A stretch of DNA of 64,000 bases from Gemmobacter sp. (GTDB lineage: Bacteria; Pseudomonadota; Alphaproteobacteria; Rhodobacterales; Rhodobacteraceae). Positions 14,878 to 24,160 of this stretch are shown one piece after another. The DNA is taken from contig NZ_JAUCBS010000013.1 in NCBI RefSeq assembly GCF_034676705.1, forward strand, positions 2,708,501 to 2,772,500, written 5' to 3'. Position 1 is the stretch's first letter, and every line of letters begins with the position of its first letter. Both the position numbers and the translations under genes were made by a program. The notes under the pieces are model-generated. The model had not been told where the DNA came from, did no database searches, and saw only the letters and a list, made by a program, of their open reading frames with translations.

Positions 14878-16713
14878 ATGACAGGCTATTTTTTCCGACG
14901 CGCAATGGCAGGGCTGGCGATGGTTTCCGCTATCGCGCTGATTGAACCGGCCTGGGGCGATTCTGCGAATGGCGTCACCACCAGCCATGGTATGGCGATG
15001 CACGGATCCCCGGCCCTGTCCCCGGATTTTGTGTCCCTGCCCCAGGCCAATCCCGATGCGCCAAAGGGCGGCCGGATTGTCATGGGCGAGGTCGGAGGCT
15101 TTGATTCCCTCAATCCCTTCACCACCTTGGGCCGCGCGCCGGCCTGGGTTTCCGCCCTCACGGTCGAGACCCTGATGGGCCGCGCCTGGGACGAACCCTT
15201 TAGCGTCTATGGCCTGCTGGCCGAAAGTGTCACCACGAACGACTCACGAACTTTTGTCGAATTCACCCTGCGCGAGGGGGCCCGATTCGCCGATGGCAGC
15301 CCGGTTACGGTGGACGATGTGCTGTGGTCGTTCGATGCGCTGGCCGGGGCGCACCCGCGTTATGCCGCCGCCCATGCCAAGGTGGCCCGCGCCCATGCCA
15401 CCGGCCCGCGCAGCGTGCGGTTCGATTTCACCGAGGCCGACCGCGAACTGCCGCTGATCCTGGGCCTGCGCCCGATCCTCAGCCGGCAGGACTGGCAGGG
15501 GCGCGACCTGAAGGCATCGGGCATGCAGCCGCCGCTGGGATCGGGGCCCTATGCGGTTGCGGCGGTGGACCCCGGCCGGTCGATCACCTTTCGCAAGCGG
15601 GCCGACTGGTGGGCCGCCGATCTGCCCCTGATGCGCGGCCTGCACAATTTCGACGAGGTGAAGGTGGAATATTTCGCCGATGGCTCGGTGATGTTCGAGG
15701 CGTTCAAGGCCGGCGAGATCATGGTGTTCCGCGAAGGCCAGGCCAGCCGCTGGGTCACCGGATATGACTTTGCCCGGGTGAAATCGGGCGAGGTGGTGAA
15801 ATCGGAAATCCCCCATGGCCGGCCCGCCATGATGACCGGGCTGGCCATGAACAGCCGCCGCGCCATCTTTGCCGACTGGCGGGTGCGACAGGCGCTGATC
15901 GACAGTTTCAACTTCGAATTCATCAATGCCACGATCAATGGCGGCACCGAGCCGCGCGCGCGGTCGTGGTTCTGGAACTCGGACCTGGCGATGGGCGATG
16001 GCCCGGCAGACCCGGCGGTGCGCGCGCTGCTGGCGCCCTTTGCGGCCAGCCTGCCGCCCGACGCGCTGGACGATCTGGCGCTGCCGGTATCCGACGGGTC
16101 CGAGGCCAACCGCGCCGGCCTGCGCCGCGCCGCCCGCCTGCTGGAGGAGGCAGGCTGGACGGTGACCGCTGGCCGCCGGGTGAATGCGGCAGGCGAGCCG
16201 ATGGCCTTTGAAATTCTCGTGCCGATCGGCGGGGCGGAAATGCGGGCGGTGGTGACGATCTGGGTTCGGGCGCTGGACCGGCTGGGCATCGCCGCGCGCC
16301 TGGTGGCGGTGGACGATGCCCAGATGACCGCCCGCCTGCGCGACTATGATTTCGACATCACCCCGATCACCCGCGCCAATTCGCTTAGCCCGGGCATCGA
16401 ACAGCTGTTGTACTGGGGCCGGGGCGGCGTGACCCAGCCCGGCACCCGCAACATTGCCGGCGTCGACAGCCCGGCGGTCGAGGCGATGATCGCCACCCTG
16501 CTGGCCGCCCGCGACCCGGGCGATTTCCGCACCGCCGTACGCGCGCTGGATCGCGCCCTGATGGCCGGGCGCCATGTGATTCCCATGTGGTTCGCCGACC
16601 GATCCCGCCTGGCCCATGACCGCCGCCTGCACCATGCCACCGACCGCCAGCCAGTCTATGGCGATGCGGCAGGCTTTCTGCCCGACATCTGGTGGTGGCA
16701 GGCAGCCCCGTGA
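14878..16713 (+). CDS. Periplasmic peptide/microcin-type binding protein (YejA-like, SBP family 5)
   Basis: 611 residues. A signal peptide (FFRRAMAGLAMVSAIALIEPAWG) targets the periplasm. PDAPKGGRIVMGEVGGFDSLNPF is the typical opening of the YejA/OppA-like subgroup with MHG and ALSPDF before it. FTLREGARFADGSPVTVDDVLWSFDAL is the conserved SBP_bac_5 signature, and later LAMNSRRAIFADWRVRQAL matches the YejA branch. It presumably binds oligopeptides or similar compounds for an ABC importer. No permease or ATPase genes are next to it, so it is an orphan binding protein. The start was set at the ATG just before the signal peptide; the frame is open upstream without a ribosome site. Confidence 0.88.
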   Translation: MTGYFFRRAMAGLAMVSAIALIEPAWGDSANGVTTSHGMAMHGSPALSPDFVSLPQANPDAPKGGRIVMGEVGGFDSLNPFTTLGRAPAWVSALTVETLMGRAWDEPFSVYGLLAESVTTNDSRTFVEFTLREGARFADGSPVTVDDVLWSFDALAGAHPRYAAAHAKVARAHATGPRSVRFDFTEADRELPLILGLRPILSRQDWQGRDLKASGMQPPLGSGPYAVAAVDPGRSITFRKRADWWAADLPLMRGLHNFDEVKVEYFADGSVMFEAFKAGEIMVFREGQASRWVTGYDFARVKSGEVVKSEIPHGRPAMMTGLAMNSRRAIFADWRVRQALIDSFNFEFINATINGGTEPRARSWFWNSDLAMGDGPADPAVRALLAPFAASLPPDALDDLALPVSDGSEANRAGLRRAARLLEEAGWTVTAGRRVNAAGEPMAFEILVPIGGAEMRAVVTIWVRALDRLGIAARLVAVDDAQMTARLRDYDFDITPITRANSLSPGIEQLLYWGRGGVTQPGTRNIAGVDSPAVEAMIATLLAARDPGDFRTAVRALDRALMAGRHVIPMWFADRSRLAHDRRLHHATDRQPVYGDAAGFLPDIWWWQAAP

Positions 16714-16740
16714 CCCTGGCGCATCTGTGAGCGGAAAAAA

Positions 16741-16806
16741 GGGGGGCCCTGCCCCCCGTCCGGCTTTCAGCCGAACTCCCCCCGGGATATTTAGGTCAGA
16801 GCGAAA
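16741..16806 (+). repeat. Three-part 3' module, GGATATTT family (copy 1)
   Basis: It follows the binding-protein gene in the same orientation. In order: a GGGGGG/CCCCCC hairpin, a second hairpin CGGC-tttca-GCCG, then CCCCCCGGGATATTT and a tail containing CAGAGCGAAA. It probably acts as a terminator, but the conserved tail beyond the T run is unusual. Confidence 0.6.
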
Positions 16807-16845
16807 CAGCATTCCGGGCGCACCGGAAGCGGATGAGGCAGAGCG

Positions 16846-16968
16846 ATGAAACGGATCATCATGGGCGCGGCGCTGGCATTGGCACTGGCACTGGCAGGCT
16901 GCAACACGGTCGATGGCGTGGGCCGCGACATCTCGGGCGGCGCGCAGCGGGTTGGCACCTGGTTCTGA
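16846..16968 (+). CDS. Entericidin-like small lipoprotein
   Basis: 40 residues, too short for many gene finders. KRIIMGAALALALALAGCNTVDG is a lipoprotein signal with lipobox ALAGC, so the mature peptide is about 22 residues attached to a membrane. NTVDGVGRDISGGAQ is the hallmark of the EcnA/EcnB entericidin family (NT..G.G.D...). A GAGGCAGAG ribosome site lies seven bases before the ATG. Entericidins are envelope lipoproteins linked to stress and lysis in E. coli; the alphaproteobacterial role is not settled. It lies alone between an intergenic hairpin module and a WYL regulator. Confidence 0.88.
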   Translation: MKRIIMGAALALALALAGCNTVDGVGRDISGGAQRVGTWF

Positions 16969-17008
16969 GCCCGGTTGACGCGCGGCGCGCCGCGCGCAAG
17001 GATTTGCC

Positions 17009-17680
17009 ATGCGCCGCACCGACCGCCTGTTCGACCTGATCCAGATCCTGCGCGACGGGCGACTGCACCGTGCGTCGGAAATGGCCGACCGGCTGGGCGT
17101 ATCCGTCCGCACCATCTGGCGCGACATGGCCACGCTGATGGCCAGCGGCATGCCCGTCGAAGGCGAGCGGGGCGTGGGGTATATCCTGCGCGCGCCCATC
17201 ACCCTGCCGCCGATGATCCTGTCCGGCGACGAGATCGAGGCGCTGCGCGCCGGTGTCCGGCTGGTGGCCGAGGGGGCGGATCCGGCGCTGGCACGGGCGG
17301 CGCGCAGCCTGGCGGCCAAGATCGCCTCGGTCACCCCCGCCCCGCCCGAAGGCGACGACCTGTTCGATTTCACCGGGCAAGAGGCCGGCCGGGCGGCCGC
17401 GCTGCTACCCGCGATCCGCGCCGCCGTCGGCCAGCGGGAACGGCTGACGATCAGCTACATCGACCCCGAGGGGCGCGAAAGCCACCGCGACATCCGCCCG
17501 CTGGCGCTGGACATGGACGGCCGGGTCTGGACCCTGGCCGCCTGGTGCGAATTGCGCAGCGGCTTTCGCAGCTTCCGCATCGACCGCATCGTTGCCATGA
17601 CCCCCACCGACGAGGCATTCCCCCGCGAACCGGGCCGCGAACTGGCGGACTATCGCGCGGAGATGGCGCGTGGCGCCTGA
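17009..17680 (+). CDS. YafY-type HTH/WYL transcriptional regulator
   Basis: 223 residues. The N-terminal HTH_11 (MRRTDRLFDLIQILRDGRLHRASEMADRLGVSVRTIWRDM) is followed by a wing (GVGYILR), a linker, and the ligand-sensing WYL-like domain (RERLTISYIDPEGRESHRDIRPLALDM, VWTLAAWCELRSGFRSFRIDRI). In WYL proteins this domain binds nucleic acid or small ligands. No operator could be assigned. It sits 64 bases upstream of pgm on the same strand and may share its transcript, but a regulatory link is only suggested by position. Confidence 0.92.
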   Translation: MRRTDRLFDLIQILRDGRLHRASEMADRLGVSVRTIWRDMATLMASGMPVEGERGVGYILRAPITLPPMILSGDEIEALRAGVRLVAEGADPALARAARSLAAKIASVTPAPPEGDDLFDFTGQEAGRAAALLPAIRAAVGQRERLTISYIDPEGRESHRDIRPLALDMDGRVWTLAAWCELRSGFRSFRIDRIVAMTPTDEAFPREPGRELADYRAEMARGA

Positions 17681-17743
17681 CCCCCGCTTGCGCCGGCGCG
17701 CGCTTCCCGCCATGGTCGCGCCGGTTGCAGACGGGAGTTTCCG

Positions 17744-19372
17744 ATGACCAGCACATTCATCACCGCCGGCCCCTTTGCCGGGCAAAAGCCCGGCACCTCG
17801 GGGCTGCGCAAGAAGACCGCGCAATTCCGCGCGCCGCATTATCTGGAATGCTTTGTCCAGGCGATCTTCGATGCGGTCGGCGCGCGGGGCAAGGTGCTGG
17901 TGCTGGGCGGCGATGGCCGGTTCTTCGGGCGCGAGGCGGCGGGCATCATCCTGCGGATGGCGGCGGCGAATGGCGTGGCGCGGGTGATCGTCGGGCGGGC
18001 TGGGTTGCTGTCGACGCCGGCCGCCTCGCATCTGATCCGGCTGAACGGCGCGGATGGCGGCATCGTGCTGTCGGCCAGCCACAACCCGGGTGGCGAGGAT
18101 GGCGATTTCGGCGTGAAATACAACATCGCCAATGGCGGCCCGGCGCCCGAAAGCGTGACGGCCGCCATCCATGCCGCCAGCGAAACGCTGACCGGCTATC
18201 GCATGTCCGATCTGCCGGCGCCCGACCTGGATCTGATCGGCGACACCACGCTGGATGGCATGGCGGTGCAGATCGTCGACCCGGTGCTGGACTATGCCGA
18301 GCTGATGGAACGGCTGTTCGATTTCGACGCGATCCGCGCGATGATCGCCGGCGGCTTCACGCTGCAATTCGATGCGATGTGCGCGGTGACCGGGCCCTAT
18401 GCGGTGGACATTCTGGAACGCCGGCTGGGCGCGGCGCCGGGATCGGTGGTCAATGCGGTGCCGCTACCGGATTTCGGCGGCATGCACCCCGATCCGAACC
18501 CCACCTGGGCCTCGGACCTGTACGAGCTGATGCTGTCGGACCGCGCGCCCGATTTCGGCGCCGCCTCGGATGGCGACGGCGACCGCAACATGATCGTCGG
18601 GCGCGGCAGCTATGTGAACCCGTCGGATTCGCTGGCGGTGCTGGCCGCCCATGCCCACCGCGCGCCCGGCTATGCCGGCGGGCTGAAGGGCATCGCCCGG
18701 TCCATGCCCACCTCGACCGCGGCCGACCGCGTTGCCGCCGCCCTGGGGATCGAGGCGCATGAAACGCCGACCGGCTGGAAGTTCTTCGGCAACCTGCTCG
18801 ATGCCGGCCGCGCCACGATCTGCGGCGAGGAAAGCTTTGGCACCGGATCCGACCATGTGCGCGAAAAGGATGGGCTCTGGGCGGTGCTGCTGTGGCTGAA
18901 CGTGCTGGCCGCCACCGGCAAGGGTGTGGGCGATCTGCTGGCTGGCCACTGGCGCCAGTTCGGCCGCACCTTCTATTCCCGCCACGATTACGAGGCGCTG
19001 CCGGTGCCCCAGGCCGAAGCCGCCATGGCCGAGCTGCGCGGCCATCTTGCCACCCTGCCCGGCCGCAGCGTGGCCGGCATGCTGGTGACGGCCGCCGATG
19101 ACTTTGCCTATGCCGATCCGGTCGATGGCTCGGTCAGCAAGGGCCAGGGGCTGCGGGTGATCTTCGCGGATGGCGCGCGCATCGTGCTGCGCCTGTCGGG
19201 CACCGGGACCGAAGGCGCCACCCTGCGGCTTTACCTGGAACGCCACTGCGACGATCCCGACCAGTTCGACACCGACCCGCAACTGATGCTCGCCCCGGTG
19301 ATCGAGGCAGCCGAGGCGCTGGCCGGCATCGCCCGCCACACCGGCCGCCCGGCGCCCGATGTGATCACCTGA
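17744..19372 (+). CDS. pgm: Alpha-D-glucose-specific phosphoglucomutase
   Basis: 542 residues, full length. It interconverts glucose-1-phosphate and glucose-6-phosphate for glycogen, UDP-glucose and exopolysaccharide synthesis. The active-site serine loop is read as VLSASHNPGG near residue 110, the metal-binding DGDGDR at about 275, the sugar-binding CGEESFG at about 365, and the phosphate-binding RLSGTGTEGATLRLY near the C-terminus. The start MTSTFITAGPFAGQKPGTSGLRKK is that of the Pgm family. The ATG follows a GGGAGTTTCCG stretch with a weak ribosome site. It converges with a polysaccharide-type epimerase gene. Confidence 0.96.
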   Translation: MTSTFITAGPFAGQKPGTSGLRKKTAQFRAPHYLECFVQAIFDAVGARGKVLVLGGDGRFFGREAAGIILRMAAANGVARVIVGRAGLLSTPAASHLIRLNGADGGIVLSASHNPGGEDGDFGVKYNIANGGPAPESVTAAIHAASETLTGYRMSDLPAPDLDLIGDTTLDGMAVQIVDPVLDYAELMERLFDFDAIRAMIAGGFTLQFDAMCAVTGPYAVDILERRLGAAPGSVVNAVPLPDFGGMHPDPNPTWASDLYELMLSDRAPDFGAASDGDGDRNMIVGRGSYVNPSDSLAVLAAHAHRAPGYAGGLKGIARSMPTSTAADRVAAALGIEAHETPTGWKFFGNLLDAGRATICGEESFGTGSDHVREKDGLWAVLLWLNVLAATGKGVGDLLAGHWRQFGRTFYSRHDYEALPVPQAEAAMAELRGHLATLPGRSVAGMLVTAADDFAYADPVDGSVSKGQGLRVIFADGARIVLRLSGTGTEGATLRLYLERHCDDPDQFDTDPQLMLAPVIEAAEALAGIARHTGRPAPDVIT

Positions 19373-19407
19373 TGCCAAGGGGGGCCGAACCGCAACGGCT
19401 CTGCCCC

Positions 19408-19485
19408 CTTTCGCTTTGATCCAAATATCCTGCGGGGGGAATGGCCGTGGCCCTGCCACGGACATGGGGGGCGCAAAGCCCCCCC
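19408..19485 (-). repeat. Three-part 3' module, GGATATTT family (copy 2)
   Basis: Read on the minus strand directly after the epimerase/dehydratase stop: GGGGGGC/GCCCCCC hairpin, CCGTGG-caggg-CCACGG hairpin, CCCCCCGCAGGATATTT, then a tail with ATCAAAGCGAAAG. The opposite strand after pgm has its own AAGGGGG/CCCCCTT stem overlapping the tail, so the unit may work in both directions. Confidence 0.62.
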
Positions 19486-19498
19486 GCGACGCCCTGGG

Positions 19499-21490
19499 TC
19501 AGCCCCCGGCGGCACCGCTTTGCAGCACCGCAGTCACCGGCGCCACGGCAGCCGGGGCTGGCACCACGGCCTCGCTGCGCGGGGAAACGCCGGCACGGCG
19601 CGGCGCAAAGCCGATCGGCGCATCGGCCAGCACGCGGCGCAGATCTGCCTCGTCATCCGCGTCGCAGGCCGCCTGCAACGCCGACAGCAGCACCGACAGC
19701 CGCCCCCAGTCCATCGAGGTTTCCGTCGCCGTCAGGATGCGCGGATGCCGCGTCGGTTCGCTGACCGTGCCGATGAACAGCTCCTCGAACAGCTTTTCCC
19801 CCCGGCGCGGCGCGGTGAACACCACCGGGATCACATCGGCCCCCGCCGCCGCCTTGCGCGACGCGGCGTCGCCCTCGATCACCGGGACAAAGCCCGACAG
19901 GCGGACCATGCGTTCGGCCAGCTCGGCGATCTTCACCGGCTCGCCCATGTCCAGCAGAAAGACATCGCCGCCCTTGCCGCCCTGGGCCAGTGCGCTGGCC
20001 TGGATCACCAGCTGCGCGGCTTCGGCAATGGTCATGAAATAGCGCATGATCTCGCGGTGGGTCACCGTGACCGGGCCACCGGCGGCGATCTGGCGGCGGA
20101 ACAGCGGAATGACCGACCCCGACGAGCCCAGCACATTGCCGAACCGCACCATGGAAAACCGGGTGCCGCCACCGCCATGCGCCAGCGCCTGGCAGACCAG
20201 TTCGGCCATGCGCTTGGAGGCGCCCATCACATTCGTGGGCCGCACCGCCTTGTCGGTGGAAATCAGGGTGAAACTTTCCACCCCCGCCGCGACCGCCGCC
20301 TGGGCGCAGGCCAGGGTGCCGAACAGGTTGTTGGCCAGCCCCTGCACCGCATTGTCCTCGACCATCGGCACATGCTTGTAGGCGGCGGCATGATAGATGG
20401 TCTGCACACCATGGCTGCGCATCAGCTTTTCCATGCGCGCCCGGTCGCGCACGCTGCCCAGCACCTGCACCAGCCGCACATCCAGCCCTGCCGCCTTGCG
20501 CGCGGCGGCCAGTTCCAGCCCGATCTCGAACAGGGCGTATTCCGACTGTTCGAACAGCACCAGCACCTCGGGTTTCTGGCGCAGGATCTGGCGGCAGAGT
20601 TCCGCCCCGATGGATCCGCCGGCCCCCGTCACCATCACCGACTTGCCGCGCAGGTTCGCCGCCATCAGCGCCGGATCGGGTGGCACCGGATCGCGGCCCA
20701 GCAGATCCTCGACCGAAACCTCGGTGATCTCGTTCACCCGGTGCTTGCCGGTGACCAGTTCCGCCATGCCCGGAATGGTCTGCACCCGGATCGGCAGATG
20801 TTCCAGCCGTTTCAGGATATGCGCCCGCACCGTGCGGCTGACCGACGGCATGGCCAGCAGCAGCACCTTGGCGCGGTAGTCGCGCAGCAGGCGTTCCAGC
20901 TCCGACGGGGCGAATACGCGCAGGCCGGCAATCTGGGTGCCCCACAGATCGGGGTTGTCATCGACAAAGGCCACCGGCGAATGTTCCATGCCCTGGGCCA
21001 TGGAATGCACCGTCTGCCGCCCCGACTGACCGGCGCCATAGATGATCACCCGCGTCTTGTCGCGCGAATGGGTGCGCTGGTAGATCGCCCGCAGGGCAAA
21101 TCGCACGCCGCCCACCGTACACATCGCCAGCACCGAATAGATCACCGGCACGGTCGCAGGAATCGGCAGATGCAGCCAGACGATCATGCCCGACACCGCC
21201 ATGGCGCTGGCCACCACACCGTTCACGATGGTGATCAGTGCCCGCAGGCCCATATAGCGGATGACCGCGCGATAGAACCCCAGCTTGACGAACAGGATCA
21301 GCGTCACCGGCAGCGCCGCCACCAGCGCCGCCCAGACCTTGCCATCGGTCACAAAGGCCAGGCTTTCGGTCCGCAACAGCATCGCCAGCGCGAAACTCAG
21401 GGACAGCAGGAACGTGTCGGCCAGCACCTGCAAAATGCGCTTGTGGGTTCTTGGCAAGTTGAAAAGTGCCCGAAGCGGTCTGCCCGACAT
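19499..21490 (-). CDS. Membrane-bound polysaccharide epimerase/dehydratase (WbpM/CapD/FlaA1-like)
   Basis: 663 residues. Four N-terminal hydrophobic segments (ILQVLADTFLLSLSFALAMLL, WAALVAALPVTLILFVKLG and two more) precede a CoA-binding-like domain (RVIIYGAGQSGRQTV) and the SDR domain starting VMVTGAGGSIGAELCRQIL. The catalytic region is TLISTDKAVRPTNVMGASKRMAE, with TDKA and an SK pair; the usual YxxxK tyrosine is replaced (MGASK), as in the large WbpM-type 4,6-dehydratases. It converts UDP-GlcNAc-type sugars for envelope polysaccharides. The chosen start has an AGGAAG site; the frame extends 15 codons further. The C-terminal 40 residues are Ala/Pro-rich and variable. It converges with pgm. 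Confidence 0.9.
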   Translation of the reverse strand: MSGRPLRALFNLPRTHKRILQVLADTFLLSLSFALAMLLRTESLAFVTDGKVWAALVAALPVTLILFVKLGFYRAVIRYMGLRALITIVNGVVASAMAVSGMIVWLHLPIPATVPVIYSVLAMCTVGGVRFALRAIYQRTHSRDKTRVIIYGAGQSGRQTVHSMAQGMEHSPVAFVDDNPDLWGTQIAGLRVFAPSELERLLRDYRAKVLLLAMPSVSRTVRAHILKRLEHLPIRVQTIPGMAELVTGKHRVNEITEVSVEDLLGRDPVPPDPALMAANLRGKSVMVTGAGGSIGAELCRQILRQKPEVLVLFEQSEYALFEIGLELAAARKAAGLDVRLVQVLGSVRDRARMEKLMRSHGVQTIYHAAAYKHVPMVEDNAVQGLANNLFGTLACAQAAVAAGVESFTLISTDKAVRPTNVMGASKRMAELVCQALAHGGGGTRFSMVRFGNVLGSSGSVIPLFRRQIAAGGPVTVTHREIMRYFMTIAEAAQLVIQASALAQGGKGGDVFLLDMGEPVKIAELAERMVRLSGFVPVIEGDAASRKAAAGADVIPVVFTAPRRGEKLFEELFIGTVSEPTRHPRILTATETSMDWGRLSVLLSALQAACDADDEADLRRVLADAPIGFAPRRAGVSPRSEAVVPAPAAVAPVTAVLQSGAAGG

Positions 21491-21679
21491 CTGTCTTCCT
21501 GCCTGTCCCGGTCCACAGGGGGACCACTTAGTCAAATATCAAACGCGAAAGGTTATTTCGCACTCTTAGCACGATCCGGCAGAGAATGTCATTTGCGTTC
21601 TGCACTCCTCTGCCGCCGCCATGGGCAAAATGGGCACCGGATCGGCAGGTTTTTGCGCAGATTGCGCGGAAAGGTTGCA

Positions 21680-21727
21680 GGCGCCGGATCCGGTCTGCTG
21701 CAATGCAGAAGGAATCGATCCGGCGCC
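21680..21727 (-). terminator. Nested hairpin 3' of guaB
   Basis: GGCGCCGGATC pairs perfectly with GATCCGGCGCC over 11 bp, and the loop itself contains TCTGC/GCAGA. It begins eight bases beyond the guaB stop in guaB orientation. No T run follows. It is probably a transcript 3' end structure. Confidence 0.5.
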
Positions 21728-21734
21728 CGATACG

Positions 21735-23183
21735 TCAGCCCGCGCGGTAGTTCGGGCTTTCGCGGGTGATCTGCACGTCGTGGACGTGGCTTTCCTTCAG
21801 GCCCGCATTGGTGATCCGCACAAAGGAACAGTTGGCGCGCATCTCCGGCACGGTGCGGTTGCCGGTATATCCCATGGCCGCCCGCAGGCCGCCGACCATC
21901 TGATGGACCACGGTTGCGACCGGGCCCTTGTAGGGCACCTGCCCCTCGATCCCTTCGGGAACCAGCTTGTCGCTGGCAGCATCCTTCTGGAAATAGCGGT
22001 CGGCACTGCCGCGCGCCATGGCGCCCAGGGATCCCATGCCGCGATAGCTCTTGTAGCTGCGGCCATTCCACAGGATCACCTCGCCCGGCGATTCATCGGT
22101 GCCGGCCACAGCCGATCCGACCATCGCGCAAGAGGCGCCGGCGGCGATCGCCTTGGCGAAATCACCGGAATACTTGATGCCGCCATCGGCGATCACCGGA
22201 ACGCCGCCGGCCGCACCCGCCGCATCCATGATCGCGGTCAGCTGCGGCACGCCCACGCCTGCCACGATCCGCGTGGTGCAGATAGACCCCGGGCCGATCC
22301 CCACCTTCACCGCATCGGCGCCAGCCGCAATCAGCGCCCGCGTCGCCTCGGCGGTGGCCACGTTGCCGGCCACCACCTGCACCGAATTGGAAAAGTTCTT
22401 GATCCGCTCCACCGCCATGGCGACGCCTTCGGAATGGCCATGGGCGGTGTCGATCACCACCATGTCCACCCCGGCCTCGATCAGCGCCTTGCTGCGCTCA
22501 AACCCGTCATTCCCCACGGTCGAGGCGGCAGCCACCCGCAGGCGGCCCAGCTCGTCCTTGCAGGCCCAGGGGTTCAGCACCGACTTTTCGGTATCCTTCA
22601 GCGTCAGCAGGCCCGTCAGCTTGCCCCGGCCATCGGTCACCAGCAGCTTTTCGATGCGCCGCGCCTTCATCAGGCTGATCGCCTCGTCCCGGTCCACCGG
22701 CTCGCGCAGCACGGCCAGGTTCTCGGCCGTCATCATCACCGAAACCGGCGTGCGGTCATCAGAGGCAAAGCGCATGTCGCGGTTGGTCACGATGCCCACC
22801 ACGCGGCCCAGTTCGTCCACCACCGGAAAGCCGGTGATGTTGTAGCGCTCCATCAGCAGCTTGGCATCGGCCAGGGTCTGGTCGGGGCGCAGGGTGATCG
22901 GGGCATAGACCACGCCGGATTCGAACCGCTTCACGCGGCTGACCTCGCGCGCCTGTTCCTCGATGCCCAGGTTGCGGTGGATCACCCCCATGCCGCCGAC
23001 CTGCGCCATGGCAATCGCCATGCGCGCCTCGGTCACGGTATCCATGGCGCTCGACAGCAGCGGAATGTTCAGCCGGATCGACCGGGTGACATGCGTCGCC
23101 GTATCGGCTTCGGACGGCAGCACGTTCGATGCAGCCGGAACCAGAAGCACGTCATCAAAGGTAAGTGCCTCGCGAATCTCCAT
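21735..23183 (-). CDS. guaB: IMP dehydrogenase
   Basis: 482 residues, full length, NAD-dependent oxidation of IMP to XMP, the committed step of GMP synthesis. The opening REALTFDDVLLVPAASNVLP is diagnostic. Two CBS domains lie at about residues 95-205 (MMTAENLAVLREPVDRDEAISLM). The active-site loop GPGSICTTR contains the catalytic cysteine, and the flap/Arg region follows at YRGMGSLGAM. The start is the ATG preceded by CCGAGGAGG. The same frame stays open far upstream because of GC bias, but similarity ends at this methionine. It is divergent from an amidotransferase gene. Confidence 0.97.
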   Translation of the reverse strand: MEIREALTFDDVLLVPAASNVLPSEADTATHVTRSIRLNIPLLSSAMDTVTEARMAIAMAQVGGMGVIHRNLGIEEQAREVSRVKRFESGVVYAPITLRPDQTLADAKLLMERYNITGFPVVDELGRVVGIVTNRDMRFASDDRTPVSVMMTAENLAVLREPVDRDEAISLMKARRIEKLLVTDGRGKLTGLLTLKDTEKSVLNPWACKDELGRLRVAAASTVGNDGFERSKALIEAGVDMVVIDTAHGHSEGVAMAVERIKNFSNSVQVVAGNVATAEATRALIAAGADAVKVGIGPGSICTTRIVAGVGVPQLTAIMDAAGAAGGVPVIADGGIKYSGDFAKAIAAGASCAMVGSAVAGTDESPGEVILWNGRSYKSYRGMGSLGAMARGSADRYFQKDAASDKLVPEGIEGQVPYKGPVATVVHQMVGGLRAAMGYTGNRTVPEMRANCSFVRITNAGLKESHVHDVQITRESPNYRAG

Positions 23184-23342
23184 GGGGGCCTCCTCGGAGT
23201 TGTTCGTTTGGCGGTTCCCCCTTTCATGGCCCGGCTGAAAGCGCAAGGGGCAAAGCGGTGCAAACCGGCAATGCAGCAGGTGCCCCTTGCCTGCGTCCGC
23301 GGGCCATGCTTGATCGGCAGCATCAGCTGCCCCGGGGGCCCC

Positions 23343-24044
23343 ATGCGCGTCGCCATCGTCGAGAATACCGCCTTCACCCATCACGGCCAGGTCGGCGTCG
23401 CGCTGCATCAGGCGGCCGCACGGATCGGGCTTTACAAGCCGTGGTCCGATGGCCGCCTGCCCGATCCTGATGGCTACGAGGCGCTGGTGGTGTTCGGCGG
23501 CGAACAGGCCGCGACCGATGATCATACCCATCCCTACCTGCCCGCGCTTGCCGCCTGCATCCGCGCCTTTGAATCGGCCGACAAGGCCGTGCTGGGCATC
23601 TGCCTTGGCGCCCAGCTGATGGCGCGCGCCTTTGGCGGGGTGAACCGCCTTGGCGCCACGCGCGAGGCGGGCTGGTGCGAGGTTGCCTTGCGCGCCGAAG
23701 GCCGGGCCGATCCGCTGTTTCACGGCATCGCCGATCGCTTCCGCATCATGCAGCTGCATTCCGATACGTTCGACCTGCCCCCGGGCGCCGTCCATCTGGC
23801 CACCAGCCCGGTGGCCCCGGCCCAGGCCTTCCGCATCGGTCGGGCCAGCTATGCCGCACAGTTCCATTTCGAGGCCTCGCGCGCCGTCGTCGCCGACTGG
23901 AACCGCGGCTTTGCCCATGTGTTCCGCGCGACGGACCCGGACTGGGACAACATCTATCCGCAGGCACTGGCCACCCACGGCGCCGCGGCCGATGCCACCG
24001 GCCTGCAACTGGCCCGCAACTGGGTGGGGCTGATCCGGGGTTAA
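23343..24044 (+). CDS. Type 1 glutamine amidotransferase (class I GATase)
   Basis: 233 residues. The nucleophile elbow GICLGAQLMARAFGG has Cys87, and QFHFEAS carries His175 and Glu177, completing the triad. EALVVFGGEQAATDD supplies the oxyanion strand. It is a stand-alone glutaminase domain (GuaA-N/YfeJ-like), with no synthetase domain fused or adjacent, so the acceptor of the ammonia is unknown; gamma-glutamyl hydrolysis is an alternative role for such proteins. It is divergently placed to guaB, which is suggestive but not proof of a purine link. The start at ATGCGCGTCGCC matches the family start (MRVAIVENT). Confidence 0.87.
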   Translation: MRVAIVENTAFTHHGQVGVALHQAAARIGLYKPWSDGRLPDPDGYEALVVFGGEQAATDDHTHPYLPALAACIRAFESADKAVLGICLGAQLMARAFGGVNRLGATREAGWCEVALRAEGRADPLFHGIADRFRIMQLHSDTFDLPPGAVHLATSPVAPAQAFRIGRASYAAQFHFEASRAVVADWNRGFAHVFRATDPDWDNIYPQALATHGAAADATGLQLARNWVGLIRG

Positions 24045-24058
24045 GGCACAAAACCGCC

Positions 24059-24125
24059 GCCCCCCTTTGCCTTTTAGAAAATACCCCACGGGGAGGTCCG
24101 GAGGGGTGTGAAACCCCTCCGGGAC
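24059..24125 (-). repeat. Three-part 3' module, GGGTATTT family (copy 1)
   Basis: On the minus strand, after the TehA-like gene: a GGAGGGGT-ttcac-ACCCCTCC hairpin inside a longer GGTCC/GGACC stem, then CCCCGTGGGGTATTT, then a tail with AAAAGGCAAAG. It lies between convergent genes. Confidence 0.6.
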
Positions 24126-24160
24126 CAGCCACAGGCGCGCCGTCTCCGGGAACGGCCCCC

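Noticed and set aside
19499..21490. Loss of the catalytic tyrosine in the WbpM-like protein as an anomaly
   Set aside because: The YxxxK position reads MGASK here, but large WbpM/CapD-type dehydratases are known to lack that tyrosine, so it is a family feature.
19520..21769. A 749-codon plus-strand frame opposite the epimerase/dehydratase gene
   Set aside because: Composition (His/Gln/Arg-rich) is that of an antisense shadow of a GC-rich gene; the opposite strand encodes a protein with recognisable motifs throughout.
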